From the NCBI GenBank assembly GCA_018340375.1, contig JAFFJZ010000004.1:44556001-44620000 (forward strand): a DNA stretch of 64,000 bases, written 5' to 3'. Positions within the stretch are counted from its first letter, which is position 1. Each line of letters starts with the position of its first letter. The position numbers were made by a program, and so were the translations under genes. Shown in pieces: positions 31,598 to 42,945 of this stretch. The notes beneath the pieces were generated by a model. That model worked only from the letters and a program-made list of their open reading frames with translations. It was not told the origin of the DNA and ran no database searches. The stretch is from Gonatopus flavifemur. Taxonomy: Eukaryota; Arthropoda; Insecta; Hymenoptera; Dryinidae.

Positions 31598-33450
31598 GGT
31601 AGGAGATGAGGTTAGTGAGGAATTTTGGTCAGCGAGAGGGGTAAGACAGGGATGCCCATTGAGCCTGGATTTGTTCAACATCTTTATAGCAGACTTAGAG
31701 GAAGAATTGGAAAAAGGAATACGGCGGGAATTAGAATTGGGAGAAGGAGAGTAAGATCTGTGTCATATGCAGATGATATGGTATCGTCGGCAGAAAATGA
31801 GGAACAAATGAAGGTGGCAATGGGGATTCTGAAGAAGTACTGTGAGAAGAGGAACTTGCAGGTGAATACTGAAAAGACGAAGGTGGTTAGGTTTAGAAAG
31901 GGGGGTGGTAGGAGCAAGAAGGTCGAATGGAAATGGGGGAAACAAGCAATAGAAGAGGTGAAGGAGATCAAGTATTTGGGATACATAATACAGAGAAACG
32001 GGAGGCAGGAAGGACATTTGATTTGATTTGATTTGATTTATTCCATGGGCAAAAACGCTCTTCAGGTACAAAAGTATGTAAACAATATCATGGCGGTTTA
32101 TCGAAAGGAAGTTATCAAATAAAGTGAAAAACAAAAAAAAAGTGAATTGCAGAAGACATGGTGCAAATTAACACGAGCCTTGAAGTATAAATGTGGAATG
32201 ACAAATATATTACAATCTCACACACCTCTCAGAAAAGCCCTCTGGGCCACTATTTTAAAGGTTGATACTGATCCCAAGAAGAAATCAAGATCATCACTAT
32301 ATAAATTGACTAAGCAAGAAATGTGGCTAACTGGATCTGCATAAAAATAATGTGAAGTAAACATTGGAATATTGAAAAGTGGAGGCTTACACAGAGTTCT
32401 GAATGGTATATTGAAATTAAGAAGGGATATATTAGAGATAGGGTGAGAAAGGCGTATGAAGTGATGAAACAAGTATGGGGGATAGGGAAGTGGAAGTTCG
32501 GAGGGGATTGAGAGAGGAGAATGTGGTTGTTTGACTGTCTTGTAGGTACAATAGTGAGCTTTGGAGCGGAAATATGGAGGTGAGAAGAGAGAGAAGGGGT
32601 TGAGAACTTACAAGAAAAGTATATAAGATGGACATTAGACCTGGATGGAAGAAGGCCGGGGATATAATGGGATATAGAGGGATATATGGTGAGAGAGGAG
32701 ACTAAAGGAGATAAGCTGGAAACAAGAATAGGGAAGAGAAGCTGGGGCTTTGGAATGGAAATGAGAAAGGGAGAAGGGAGTGAAAAAGCGAGGTTATGCT
32801 GGCAGAAAATAAACAGAGGAGAAGCTGAATCAAGATGAGAAATAGGAAGGAAACAGTTCTTCGAAGAGAGAGGATATTCGATAACAGAAGTGAGGAACAG
32901 GGGAGAAAGGGGAGAGGATATTTATGGGGGACTTGAGGAAAGAGACAGGCAGGTACAAGGACAAGAGAATTGGGGGAAGATAGTCGAATCGTGATATAAT
33001 GAGTGGTACAGGCAGATATGGATCATAGGAAGACCTAGATATATGAGAGAGAGGAACAAGGAACACAAAAGAAAAAGTGTAGAATAGCGAGGTTTAGGCT
33101 GGGGAACGAGATAAGGGGAGGGAAATACGGGGAGAGAGAAGAAGAAAGAAAGTGCAGGATATGTGGATGGGAAACAGAGACATGGGATCATGTGATTGAG
33201 AGATTCAGTAGGAGAATAGGAGAACGTGAAGAGAATAGTCAGGAGAAAATAAAAAAAATTCTGAAAGATGATGGTTCGGAGGAGAATTGGATGAAAGAAT
33301 TGGAGAAATTGAGGGGGCAGCAAAAGAGGGGTATAGGATGGGAGGAATGTGAGTGTGTGAGTGAGGATGAATGTGATCACGCAGCGCACGCATGTACACA
33401 CACACGCACGCATTTAGAAAAAGAGATTAGAATAAAGGAAAATGTATAAA
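31598..33450 (+). pseudogene. Non-LTR ORF2: C-terminal RT, zinc knuckle
   Basis: Continuation of the RT frame after the piggyBac-type insertion: GDEVSEEFWSARGVRQGCPLS (motif B), VSYADDMV (motif C with the catalytic YADD), then ILKKYCEKRNLQVNTEKTKVV (thumb) and KYLGYIIQRNG. At about 32018 a 400-bp insert with TTGATTTGATTTG repeats interrupts it; the frame resumes near 32430 with RDRVRKAYEVMKQVWGIGK. Further on are FGAEIW, KCRIARFRLGNEI and a knuckle CRICGWETETWDHVIERF, whose last Cys is replaced by Phe. Frameshifts occur near 31660-31760 and repeatedly after 32500. Both RT catalytic motifs survive, but on separate fragments. Confidence 0.82.
32018..32425 (-). mobile_element. Short insert with (TTGAT)n start, probable 5'-truncated retroelement tail
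   Basis: Interrupts the retrotransposon frame between GHI-like and RDRVRKAYE codons. It begins with TTGATTTGATTTGATTTGA, which on the minus strand is an (AATCA)n terminal repeat of the kind that ends several insect non-LTR elements. The flanks AAGGACAT and AAGGGATAT could be an imperfect target duplication. No recognisable coding domain on either strand. Confidence 0.5.
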
Positions 33451-33611
33451 AGCGTTAGGATTGGGGTTAGGTTAAGATAGAATTAAGGTTAGGATTAAGG
33501 ATTAGAATATGTGAAAATTGTGAAGGTTTTCGTGGGATTGTAGAAGGGGAAGCGCTCTAGACGATGTAAAGAGCGTCTAATATCAATGAAGGTTTATATA
33601 TGTATATATAC

Positions 33612-34440
33612 AATAACTGGTACAGTGAACACGAAGAATCTTGTACAATAAATCATAGTGGAAACGCGAGGCAGATGGAAGTAGACGGCATGCTTGGAAT
33701 GTTCACTAGAGCTCAAGACCTGCACGGCATTCCGTACAAAATGTGTATTGGCGATGGAGATACTAAGACTTCTGAATCTTTGCTTCAACGAAATAATACA
33801 TTGGTGAAAAAAGGAGTGTGTCAATCATGTCCAAAAACGGATCCGTTCAAGACTTCATGCGGCGAAAAAGAGTCACAAAAATATCGGTGGAGCAGGAGGC
33901 GGAAAATTGACGATGCAGGCAATTTCAGATTTGACTTGGTGCCAATATCGAAAAACCGAAGCTGAAGGAACTCAAGATTCTTCTGAACACCCCCCTCCTT
34001 TCATTGATAGGGTTCAAGAAGTCCTCCGCCCATTTTGGGACAAATTGTCATCGACGGATTTGTTGCAAAGATGCGTTCGAGGTTTCACGCAGAACAATAA
34101 TGAAAGCTTCAACAAAATAGTTTCGCAATTTACTCCAAAGCAAACGTCCTGCTCCTTATAAATTATTGAAATAACAGCTTCCATCGCTGCTTGCTCATTC
34201 AACGAAGGCGCCCAACCATTGCTGGAAATCATGGAAATAATGAAAATAACAATTGGGCAACGAACGTATGACTACCCTTCAATGCGGGACTCGCCTCGCC
34301 TGAGCAATGCCGATCGGTTTACGCAAAATGAGTCCTACAAACAAAGAATGGCTCGCAGAAATGAATCGCTGCAGTAGCAGGATGATTTTGAAGAAGCAGA
34401 GGGACTACTATATGAACCAGCAATAGCAAATGAGGCGTAA
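33612..34440 (+). pseudogene. Mutator-like transposase, C-terminal part
   Basis: Direct continuation of the frame cut at 22523: after the AATAACTGGTAC duplication it reads NNWYSEHEESC, INHSGNARQMEVDGM (conserved HxGxAxxMEVD motif) and CIGDGDTKT (second catalytic region IGDGDSKT of relatives). A frameshift follows near 33820-33910 and a stretch present in relatives is missing. Then LLQRCVRGFTQNNNESFNKIVSQFTPK (conserved C-terminal GFTQNxNESFN motif), a stop, ACSFNEG, another stop, and a final TAA at 34438-34440. Family length is about 550-600 residues; this copy is internally deleted. Joining it to 21764-22523 is supported by the perfect target duplication. Inactive. Confidence 0.85.
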
Positions 34441-36190
34441 GTCACCAAAAAATTCATATCATCATACAAAAACTCATCTTCGAATTTTGAATGCGTTTTT
34501 CTCAAAACAGCATTTTCAATTCTCTTGTCCTTCCTAACTCCAAAAGTATCCATCCAAATGCTTTATAGCTCTACATACATGTTCGGAATTCTTTCTTCTA
34601 CAATTCAGACTAGTATCAACTCAATTCCTTCATAAATCACTTTTTAATGCACAACAAAATATTAAGAAAACGGCGTGAAATCGATTTTATGGCTCAAGTC
34701 TCCGCCATTCCGTTAATTCGTTATGGGGAATGTTTTGGTTATTCTACGTTGTAGAACATACATCTCTTCACAAATTATCACTGGAAATTTCCGTTTCAGA
34801 GCTATACAGCGACCCTTAGGAGGGACAAGCGGGAGACATGCGACCGATGCAGGGCTACGGTTGCACCGAAATTCTCTAAGATGCTTTTAATAATCCTTGA
34901 TGGGAAAATGCACAATTTTAGTTGTAAAGCTGATGAATATGTATGAAAAACCTCAATATGAAAATATTGCTCAGTTGCAGAGGGAAAAAATCCCAAAAAA
35001 GTGTCATTTTTTTACCCCACAAAGTAGAATCTACCCTCAACTTGACATTCCATTCCAATTTACCGTAGGAATGGACGTATCATAGACAGAATTCCATAGT
35101 AATTGAAGTCTTGAATTCTTCAGACGTTGAGCGAAAAATATTCAGTATCCAGAGATTTATATCAGGTTTCCCGGGCGCTGCAATCCTTGTTCCATCTAAG
35201 ACAGGTTAGGATTAACGTATGAAACGATGAGTTCCATAATATTCCGATATCACTTTATGAATATTCTAATCATTGTTTCACGTTCACAATTACTTACTTC
35301 ATAATAATTGGGTGATTCAAATTATTTGAGATCATGGTTTCTCTTGAATTCATTTTTCTCTCCAGAGGAATTATTTTCAGAGGGCTGGATTGAAGTGGTC
35401 CCACAGAGTTGATAGAAAAAATATGTTTTGTTATACCTCTGTTTACTCATTATGTTAGATACACGATTTCAGCGGCATCGACAGCTCAATACTTTTCCTT
35501 CGTCCTAATATGACATGTCATGAAACGCATTTCCGTGAGCTCTTATATATCCATAGATCTGGCATAAGGTCGTGGAATTTGAAGGTAAAAAGAAATAGGG
35601 ACATTGAAATTCCATTCATGAGAAGAAGTGGAGTTATTTGTTTTAATCCCTAAATTATTTGAGCTGTTGAAATTGATCCATTGGATGTGAGTGTTAGATC
35701 AGGAGGATTCTGACCATCAGGTTGAACCCCTCTCAAAACATATGCACTTCGTTCGAAAGATAGTTCTATGAACATCTGTTACTAAGTGACGAAATTCAGA
35801 ACAGTATCAACTCTTGAATCGGACATTAGTATGTTTTCTAGGATTTTGTATGATGATTTTGATTGCCAAAGTGCGCATAATTGACGCTCGTACATCGTAT
35901 TCCGTATCTTTCAAGTAGTTTGTATGTGTATATTTACACTGATATATATAGAGATATATTGTGGCGTAGGGAATTTATTCTATGTACGTTCAGATTAGAG
36001 ATTGACCCTCTGAGGAGATGTCATGTAGATGCCTCTAAGGAGTCAAATCTCCAGGGTCGAGATGGATTTTTAGTTATTCTGATTACCGAAATTAATGATG
36101 ATTCGTGTTATAAATATCGATATCTTATACTCGCCTTCTTATGAGGAGAAGGAAAGAATCAGAAGATACTATTATTCGATGAACTTGTAA
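34441..36190. other. No gene seen
   Basis: Unassigned AT-rich sequence after the Mutator-like pseudogene; it may include that element's 3' end, but no terminal inverted repeat was identified. Only short chance frames. Confidence 0.55.
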
Positions 36191-36194
36191 GGTT

Positions 36195-36500
36195 CCCCGA
36201 ATGGAGGGATGAGTGTGAAAGTGGCGATTTTGAACGTGCCGCTGAAGCCCGGCCCAGTCCCTACTCCAGGCTTCTTATAAAAATCGCAGGCACGATCAAT
36301 ACGTAGATCAACCGCGCGGAATGACTTATGACGTCACGGGAAGGTAGGGCAAGGGCAGCGGCACCACGCTGTTTCGCCGATCGTTTCCTGACCGCGAGCA
36401 ATAGCGTACGCTAAATTGAATTCCACCACGTGCTGAAAACGGAAATTGCGAATACAGCGATGAGTATAATCGCGTTTTCTGATCATTCGTGCCCGGGCCC
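36195..36500. other. GC-richer block with CRE-like TGACGTCA
   Basis: About 300 bp of clearly higher G+C. It contains ATGACGTCAC (a cAMP-response-element palindrome) near 36330 and CCACGTGC (an E-box) near 36427. No coding frame recognised. It could be a promoter-like fragment of a gene outside my recognition, or part of another repeat. The motif matches are short and could be chance. Confidence 0.3.
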
Positions 36501-36540
36501 CGATATAGGAGTGACAAAGTTTGTCCGCTTCTCTCTATCA

Positions 36541-37690
36541 ATTCTAAGGCAGTTTTTTGAGTATAACAAACTCAGTGAAATTATATGAATTTATTTTTAC
36601 TCTAACGAGGGCTCTCTTTGGAACTCCTACCCCTCTCTTCCCGTATCTCCAGCTATCAGTAAGATCCAACCAATTCATTTAATTCAGATGAATATTAACT
36701 ATTATACCCAAGATCCTGGGGAAATAGATTTCTGTTCCGTCCATTCCTCTCTTTTCTCCAACCCAGACTTCTCGTCATAGAGTTCAATCGTCCTTTCTCA
36801 ATGTGACCAAGGACATTCCAATGTTTCTGTGAGATTCGGTTAGACTCAATCGATTTTTCTAACTAGGAGATTGCGATATTCGCGTAAAAAATGTCAAGTT
36901 TCAATCATAATCAACAATTGAATTTGGTAATAATTTTTTTAATAAAAAATTGAATCAAGGAGATATGGATTAACCAATTAGCACCGCATCAAGTGACCTG
37001 TTTAGGGTCGTCACCTCTATGAAAACCGTAGAGACAAACTTATGAGGCTTCAATCTAGTTGCCGGATCCAACTCGTATCCACTGCTCGGATTTGGCTTGG
37101 ATTAGGTTGTCGAATCCGGCCCGGATGAAATCAAACGTTCCACATTACATCCAAGCTGGATCCGATTACCCATATCCATACCGGATCTGGCTTAGAGCGG
37201 ATCGGATCGGTACCGTACTTTTGCTCGAGCGGATAGCATGCTGAGAATGTTCATAGCACATGCATAGGACATCTAATGTGTTAAGAAGGTTCTCGGAACT
37301 TGCTATGAACATTCGTATGTTATTTTGGAATCATAAAATCAATTGAAATTCGGTGAAGAGTGGAGTGATTGTTTGGGGAATTCTCCTCAAGTCGTATAAT
37401 GAGTGGTTCACACATTTTCATGTACTTGGTGTTACTTTTTACTTTCTCAGAATGTTTTTATTGGAATTTGACTTATTTTTGTGCATGTTGTCGTAAATGT
37501 GCACTCTCCTCTCATATTGTCGGCTGAGATGAAAAAGAATGCAATATTCATACTGCAAAATTAATTATCAAACAGAGCAGTGTGCTCAGCTAATTTCTGC
37601 AATAACAGATAATGATTTCGAGCTCTGGACATAATGATCTGTATCACATCCGCTGCGTTTCTATCTTTGGAATACCGGCAATCCCTCGCA
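36541..37690. other. No gene; GGATCCGG-type repeats at 37050-37235
   Basis: Mostly unassigned. At 37050-37235 words such as GCCGGATCC, TCGGATTTGG, AATCCGGCCCGG and CGGATCGGATCGGTACCG recur. The last is echoed at 41150-41180 (AATCGGATCGGTACCGG), so a shared dispersed repeat is likely. Confidence 0.5.
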
Positions 37691-37816
37691 GGGTTCCCAG
37701 GACAATCCGCCAAACTTTGTTGATTCGTTGTGTCTTATATAGTCAACCAATCATCTCCTGGATTCTGTAAGTTATGACCAATCAAAGTTTGGTGGATTTT
37801 TCCTGGGAACCCTACT
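37690..37816. repeat. Hairpin inverted repeat (AGGGTTCCCAGGA)
   Basis: Left AGGGTTCCCAGGACAATCCG and CCAAACTTTG are mirrored by CAAAGTTTGG, TGGATTTTTCC and TGGGAACCCT on the right, around a loop of about 60 bp. Probably a small MITE; target duplication unclear. Confidence 0.6.
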
Positions 37817-38650
37817 CCCCCGGGGAGGAAACCTACGTTGTTTCCAACGTTGAAAACAACGTCAAAAATTGGGTTGACAACAATGTTGGCAACAACTCTG
37901 TTCGACACCCATGTGTATATGGACCAATGACCCAATCATGGAGCAAGCCAAGTACAACTCTCAAGACTTGTCTTCAATAATTCACTGAACTTGGCCCAGG
38001 CTTGGGAATGATACGATCAGGACAAGCTTGGGCCAATGGTTTCGTCAATTCTGGTCCAAACGATTCGCCAAACATCAACTGATGTTCCTTTCATCACAGA
38101 TATTGATGGAAAGAGTGACTTGACGCATATTTCACTTGACTTTCTCCCTCAGAACACCACATATGAATCATGGTAAACCGATGGACTAAAATGTGCCAAG
38201 ACTGGGACAAGCCTGAGTTTTTTCCTTTCCCGTATATGATTACGTTTAAAAGTAACCTATTACCATTGAGTCAAGTTTTATTCTCTTTTAGATCAACTAT
38301 ATTTATATTAGTGTGTGAAACAAGTGTGTGGGGCTGATCATGGGGAAAAGATTGCCCCAGTCTTGGCCTAATGGTTTCGCAAAAATCTTCAGCCATTGTG
38401 AACTCGGAATTCGGGCACTAATCAAAAACTTTGTGCCACTCATGTAGAGAACATCGGCTTGATTGTTCTTGAGGACCATTTGTTTTCCACGCTCGTGCCA
38501 AGCATATACTAAGTAATCATGAAACAATATTGGTCCAATTATTCTTGATGGAGGGTTGTTCCTGACACGTGAGCCAATCTTAGAACAACCTTGGATTTTT
38601 TTCCAGTCTTTTCAATACCTACACGGTATAGTACAAGAGTTTCGCTTCAA
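37817..38650. other. No gene seen
   Basis: Unassigned. Contains repeated CTTGGCCCAGGCTTGG / CAAGCTTGGGCCAATGG / GTCTTGGCCTAATGG words, hinting at an old degenerate repeat, and a CAACGTTG-rich patch at 37840-37890. No protein motif. Confidence 0.5.
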
Positions 38651-38653
38651 GTA

Positions 38654-38843
38654 GGGTGAACTGACCAGTAGATTAACGCTTCATGAAAGAAGTAATTATT
38701 GTCAATTCCTGCTACATTCGAATGATTCAATTGTTTCTATGAGAAGTTACTTATATTCTGAAAACAAACGAATTATTTGAGGTAGCAGAAATTTCTAATA
38801 ATTACTCCTCCTATGAGTAGTTCATCTACTTGGTAGTTCACCC
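38654..38843. mobile_element. 190-bp MITE, GGGTGAACT ends, TA target
   Basis: Inverted ends GGGTGAACTGACCA / TGGTAGTTCACCC, with TA on both sides (38652-38653 and 38844-38845). The inverted similarity extends about 30 bp. No coding capacity. Tc1/mariner-type target choice. Confidence 0.72.
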
Positions 38844-38845
38844 TA

Positions 38846-39431
38846 CACGGAAGGAAACAACGTTGGAAACATGCTTCCACAAAGAATTCATTTTTATGAA
38901 TTCGGACGGTATTCTAAAAGAACACATGAAGTATCAAAGGAATTCTTGGATAGTTCTTAATGAATATATGTACCAGTCCTTAATATACGCATAAGGAATG
39001 CATGAAGTATCCGTGAAGAGCAACCGTTATGCCAGTAAATATGGATCCTTATGGAAGTTCAAAATGTAGTCTTGTTCTGCCCAAAAGAACTTACAACGAA
39101 CACTACCGATTTCGATCAACGGAAATTCGATCAACAGTATATTTTCACTCATGAATTAATTGGATGCGTGCGCATATAACATCCTAAGAGTAAGGTGCTT
39201 CATAAGATGAAGTGAATTGTGCAATCTAATGATTAGTTTACCATCAATCTCAGTGGAAGAAATATATAATACATGAGAGTAACTGACATAGGATACGATT
39301 TGAGGTTAAAGTTTTATTATCAACAATCAAATGTAATCCTGAATAAAAAAATGTGTAAGAATTCATGCATCGTTCATGAATAATAAAGTAAACTGTACAT
39401 CCATTGACACTATGTGAATATTGCCAGTGAA
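38846..39431. other. No gene seen
   Basis: Unassigned AT-rich DNA without recognisable features. Confidence 0.55.
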
Positions 39432-39933
39432 CCCTGGTGAAAATGGGAGCGAGAACAAAGAGTAAACGAAGCGTATGCTGAAGGGTAACAGAAACGTTAA
39501 TGGAAAGTATACGAAGCTCAAATGGAGAGGATACAAAGAGTATGTGAAACGGGAATTGAAACGAAGAGAGCGGAAAAAATTCAAGAAATCTAGACAAAAA
39601 AATTGAACCCTGTGTTGAGAATCGAACCGGTGACCTTCACTGTGTTGGGGTCTTATCCACTGAGCCATGGATCCTCATTGACATCGATTGCTAAAAGATG
39701 TTATTTGAAGTCAGAATAGGTATGACTCGCATACGCTTCATATAACCTACTATTACGTTACGTGAAGCGTATGCGAAACGGGATCGGGAGTTTATGAAAC
39801 GTATACAGAACGTATGATCTGATGACTTTCCAGCGAGCGGATATCATACACTTCAGAAAGAGGGAGTTGAAACGTTTTTCGCTTCGTTTACGTTTCCTTC
39901 TCGATTTGTGTATACGCTTCAGTTTCACCAGGG
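39432..39933. mobile_element. TIR element (CCCTGGTGAAA) carrying a tRNA-like head
   Basis: Ends CCCTGGTGAAAATGG and TTTCACCAGGG face each other 502 bp apart. Between them are degenerate GAAGCGTATACG / CGTATACGCTTC words in inverted arrangement, with the tRNA-like segment in the middle. No matching target duplication found. The minus-strand open frame at 39363-39668 only translates these repeats. Confidence 0.5.
39600..39672 (-). repeat. tRNA-like sequence (A and B boxes)
   Basis: On the minus strand a clean A box TGGCTCAGTGG and a clean B box GGTTCGATTC stand about 38 bp apart, the layout of an internal Pol III promoter. The arms that should make an acceptor stem do not pair, so this is a tRNA-derived SINE head or tRNA pseudogene and not a working tRNA. 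Confidence 0.6.
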
Positions 39934-40184
39934 AAATTACATTCGTACAAACGATCTCTCATGCGTGGAAGGAAAAATCAATTACTGTTAAAAAACGTAC
40001 AAAACCTTGTATCAAAAATGATATTCCATTCCTTAACAAGCTATGATATCAGATTTTGTTTCAAAACAGATCCTGAAATTTGTAACAATGATACGAACAG
40101 AAGTGGCCATGTGAGTTGATATGATATATATCACTATTTCATATGAAACTTCGTAACACTGATACGTATACAACTTCGTATCCG

Positions 40185-40275
40185 TCCTAACAGCACATCT
40201 ACCGATTTCTACGTCGCATCTCCGTGGACTCTACGTGAAAGAAGGGTGGACGTGAATAAACGAAGATTCCACGTG
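40185..40275. mobile_element. MITE family A fragment (ACAGCACAaCCACCGAT)
   Basis: Starts CTAACAGCACATCTACCGAT and continues CTACGTCGCATCTCCGTGG, as in the other copies at 40461, 40989, 41196 and 43767. The right end is degraded or missing. Confidence 0.5.
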
Positions 40276-40460
40276 AAGGCAACGAAGCAATGTTCGGTAC
40301 AATACGGGCGTTTTATAAAGTTCTGCACTGATTTTTTCAACACTGATTGTAATGAATGAGAAAACATGAATCGAGTTCTTTGCTAAATATTCCTCATAGA
40401 CAACGATAGAAAATTCTCTGATTTCTGTCGTTTTCATTCGAAAACTGAGCTTGGTGTTTA

Positions 40461-40841
40461 CCCGTACAGCACAACCACCGATTCTCCACCCAGGACTTCG
40501 GTGGACTGGAGGTGGAGAATCAGTGGAGACATGGGAGCCGTGGGAATAAGGGAGAAATAAAGGAGAGTCTCCGTTGAGGCAACGGAGAGGCGACGTGGAT
40601 TTGTCCGCCCCCTTTATTTTCAATAAAATTTATGTCAGTGGATTCACTCATTCAAATTTGGTTGTGTAAATCGACAGATATGAATTTTATTGAAAATAAG
40701 GGGGGCGGACAAATCCACGTCGCCTCTCCGTTGCCTCAACGGAGACTCTCCCTTATTTCCATGGCTCTAATTTCTCCACCAATTCTCCACCTCCAGTCTA
40801 CCGAAGTCCTAGGTGGAGGATCGGTGGTTGTGCTGTACGGG
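40461..40841. mobile_element. MITE family A, 381-bp near-perfect palindrome
   Basis: Ends CCCGTACAGCACAACCACCG mirrored at the right, flanked by TA (40459-40460 and 40842-40843). The arms are about 170 bp each (40461-40630 against 40683-40841) around a 52-bp loop; differences are few. The internal motif GACGTGGATTTGTCCGCCCC occurs in both arms in inverse orientation. Largest and cleanest copy of the local family. Confidence 0.8.
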
Positions 40842-40988
40842 TAGTTTCAAAGGTTATTGGATTCCAAAAAACTTGAGAATTATTATTCTTTAGTGCAACT
40901 CATTTACACTTGATGAATTCAGATGTGAATGCATTAGGAATTCTTCAAGGCAGACTAAGTATCCTTCCTTAACTCTTATCCCTAACAG

Positions 40989-41134
40989 CCCTAACAGCAC
41001 ATACACCGATGTATATGTCACATCTTTGTAGAGGCGAGGTGGATAAAAAGGTGACGTTGATAAAAGGTGGGGGAACGGAGATGCGACGTTGAGGCAACGG
41101 AGAAATGTCTGGCGATCGGTGGTCGTGCTGCCCG
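40989..41134. mobile_element. MITE family A copy
   Basis: CCTAACAGCACATACACCGAT at the left and ATCGGTGGTCGTGCTG at the right; internal GATGCGACGTTGAGGCAACG is shared with the 40461 copy. About 146 bp. Confidence 0.6.
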
Positions 41135-41195
41135 ACAAATTCCCGGCTTAGGACAAATCGGATCGGTACCGGATTCACACTTCTGCTCGGGTATA

Positions 41196-41329
41196 CGGGA
41201 GCACAACCATCGATGACTACGTCGCATCTCAATTGAGGTGAGGTTGATAAAAAGGAGACGTGGATAGAAGGTCGAAGAATGGAGAAGCAACGGAGAAATG
41301 TCCAGGGATCGGTGGTTGTGCTGTACAGG
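41196..41329. mobile_element. MITE family A copy
   Basis: Begins CGGGAGCACAACCATCGATG after TA and ends GATCGGTGGTTGTGCTGTAC; internal CTACGTCGCATCTC and GAGAAGCAACGGAG are shared with the other copies. About 134 bp. Confidence 0.65.
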
Positions 41330-41339
41330 ATGTGTCTTC

Positions 41340-42545
41340 AGTTTTAGTGTCATAGCGGGTACAACTGCGAGATCCTTTTGCATTCAAATTGCAGACTGGA
41401 AGGTATAAACACAAAGTCTCTTAAGTGGTATTCATTTCCCGTTTCAGGGGACCCTGAATCGATCGGTTCATATTCTACAGAGACAAGTTTTTGAAGTTCC
41501 CCTATCAATTCACTCCAGGCCGTGATGGAAATTTGGGAGTGGAATTTCACTACGATTAATTTCATTAGGTGGTTTCGTAAGCGAATAGAGGAGAAGCGGG
41601 AGTGCAGTGGATACACCAAGCAATTCTTGCATCAGGTGTACTCCACAGACCCACTGACAAATAACCACCATTATCAAAATTGTTGTAGAGTAACTATAGT
41701 TCACCCTGAGTGATGCGACTGGAGATACGATTTATTCTAAAATGTTCCTCTCCAAAACTTTCATCTTTCAAGATTCTCTCAAAATATGTGGTGTTCAGAA
41801 TTCATTCTTTAAGAACTGCTTGAAAACTATTTGTGCTGTCTGTGAAGATTATCATCTCTATTCAACAAACTTGGCACATTTTTTAGATAAATTTACAAGT
41901 CAGATTCTAACACTTGACGGCGCTCTAAACGGTCTTGATGTATAAAATTACGGATTCGATTGGTTATATTATTACCACGACATGAGCATAAACTTAGATG
42001 TGATATTCTTATGAAATTTTCGTACATAGTCACTGTTCACAGTGCCACAAGTGGTGCAATTTGACCTATAATGTTGCCCCAAAAATGTGTCACTTTCAGA
42101 ATTTGAAGCCATAAGAGATGGCACCTCTTAGATTTCACTTCGTGAAGGAATGCATTAGGAACAGTGATTCCAGATAACTAGCATAGGGCAGGAATTCCCC
42201 CTCCATGACCTCATCCACAACACACACCCTATATCTATACATATCATATATATACGATGGTAGAACCCGTTGGCTCAAAAGTTCGTTAGTTCGAAGCACC
42301 ATTCCCTTTCTAAAATTGACATGTCACGGGCGTGTTGTAAGATTTTATTCGTGATGTTATTGGTTGTTTGGAATTTGTCCCTGTACCTCTCTCGGTATAA
42401 TGGAAAATCGTACCCTTTAGGAGTGGTGGGTGCCATAGTTCCAGAAGTGTGAGATACGCGCGCGTAGCGCGCATGTGTGACTTCTAGTAGCCCAAAATCT
42501 GAGATGTCGAAAAAGTTTTGGTGACATTCAACCTTATTCACACAT
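41340..42545. other. No gene seen
   Basis: Unassigned AT-rich sequence. A palindromic GCGCGCGTAGCGCGC lies near 42457. No protein motif. Confidence 0.5.
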
Positions 42546-42555
42546 CCCTTGTAAC

Positions 42556-42722
42556 CAGTGATCCTAGATGAGCTCCGAACCGAGGGGGAGAGTATCCCCC
42601 ATCACTATGCCATATATACATGTAACGTATGTGTTGGTGCACCACTACATATGTTCGTAAATATATGGCATAGTGGTGGGGGATACTCTTCCCCTCAGTT
42701 CGGAGCTCATCTGGGATCACTG
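42556..42722. mobile_element. 167-bp hAT-type MITE, 8-bp TSD
   Basis: Inverted ends CAGTGATCCTAGATGAGC / GCTCATCTGGGATCACTG, flanked by the exact 8-bp duplication CTTGTAAC (42548-42555 and 42723-42730). Arms of about 70 bp with GGGGATACTCTTCCCC-like blocks enclose a short loop. The CAG start and 8-bp duplication are the hAT pattern. Confidence 0.85.
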
Positions 42723-42786
42723 CTTGTAACGTATAGTAAAATTTCGGGATTCAAATTTCCGGGTCAACGATGCTTCGGGCTGATTA

Positions 42787-42945
42787 AAGAGCCTCAAGGG
42801 AGAGAATGGCCATCGAGATCTGTGAAATCCTTAGGGAGCCATATTGATGAAATCTACCCGTATGAATATACGCATCAATATCGCTACCTAAGGATTTGAC
42901 CAATCACAGCAGATCTCGATGTCCACTCTCTCCCTTGAGGCTCTC
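42787..42945. mobile_element. 159-bp hairpin MITE, TA target
   Basis: Left AAGAGCCTCAAGGGAGAG and right CTCTCCCTTGAGGCTCTC are inverted copies; the similarity continues through CATCGAGATCTG and AATCCTTAGG with small gaps. TA flanks both sides (42785-42786 and 42946-42947). Confidence 0.72.

Larger units (their letters stand above)
22536..33611 (+). mobile_element. Non-LTR retrotransposon (interrupted), 12-bp TSD
   Basis: A + strand non-LTR element inserted in the Mutator-like gene, flanked by the exact 12-bp duplication AATAACTGGTAC (22524-22535 and 33612-33623). Order: 5' region, ORF1 (22742-23376), ORF2 with endonuclease (23447-24240), reverse transcriptase (24890-25412 and 31598-32017), and C-terminal zinc-knuckle region up to about 33450. 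The tail is AT-rich (TTTATATATGTATATATA) and not a long poly-A. Both ORFs are strikingly purine-rich on the coding strand. It is itself split by the piggyBac-type element at 25417-31593 and by a small insert at about 32018-32425. With inserts removed it is about 4.5 kb, near full length. Confidence 0.88.

Noticed and set aside
35881..36144. 87-residue + frame and 71-residue frame at 36326-36541
   Set aside because: No recognisable domain, no supporting context; likely chance.
39363..39668. Minus-strand frame starting MAQWIRPQHSEGHRFDSQ
   Set aside because: This is the translation of a tRNA-like head; such frames are common artefacts of SINEs.
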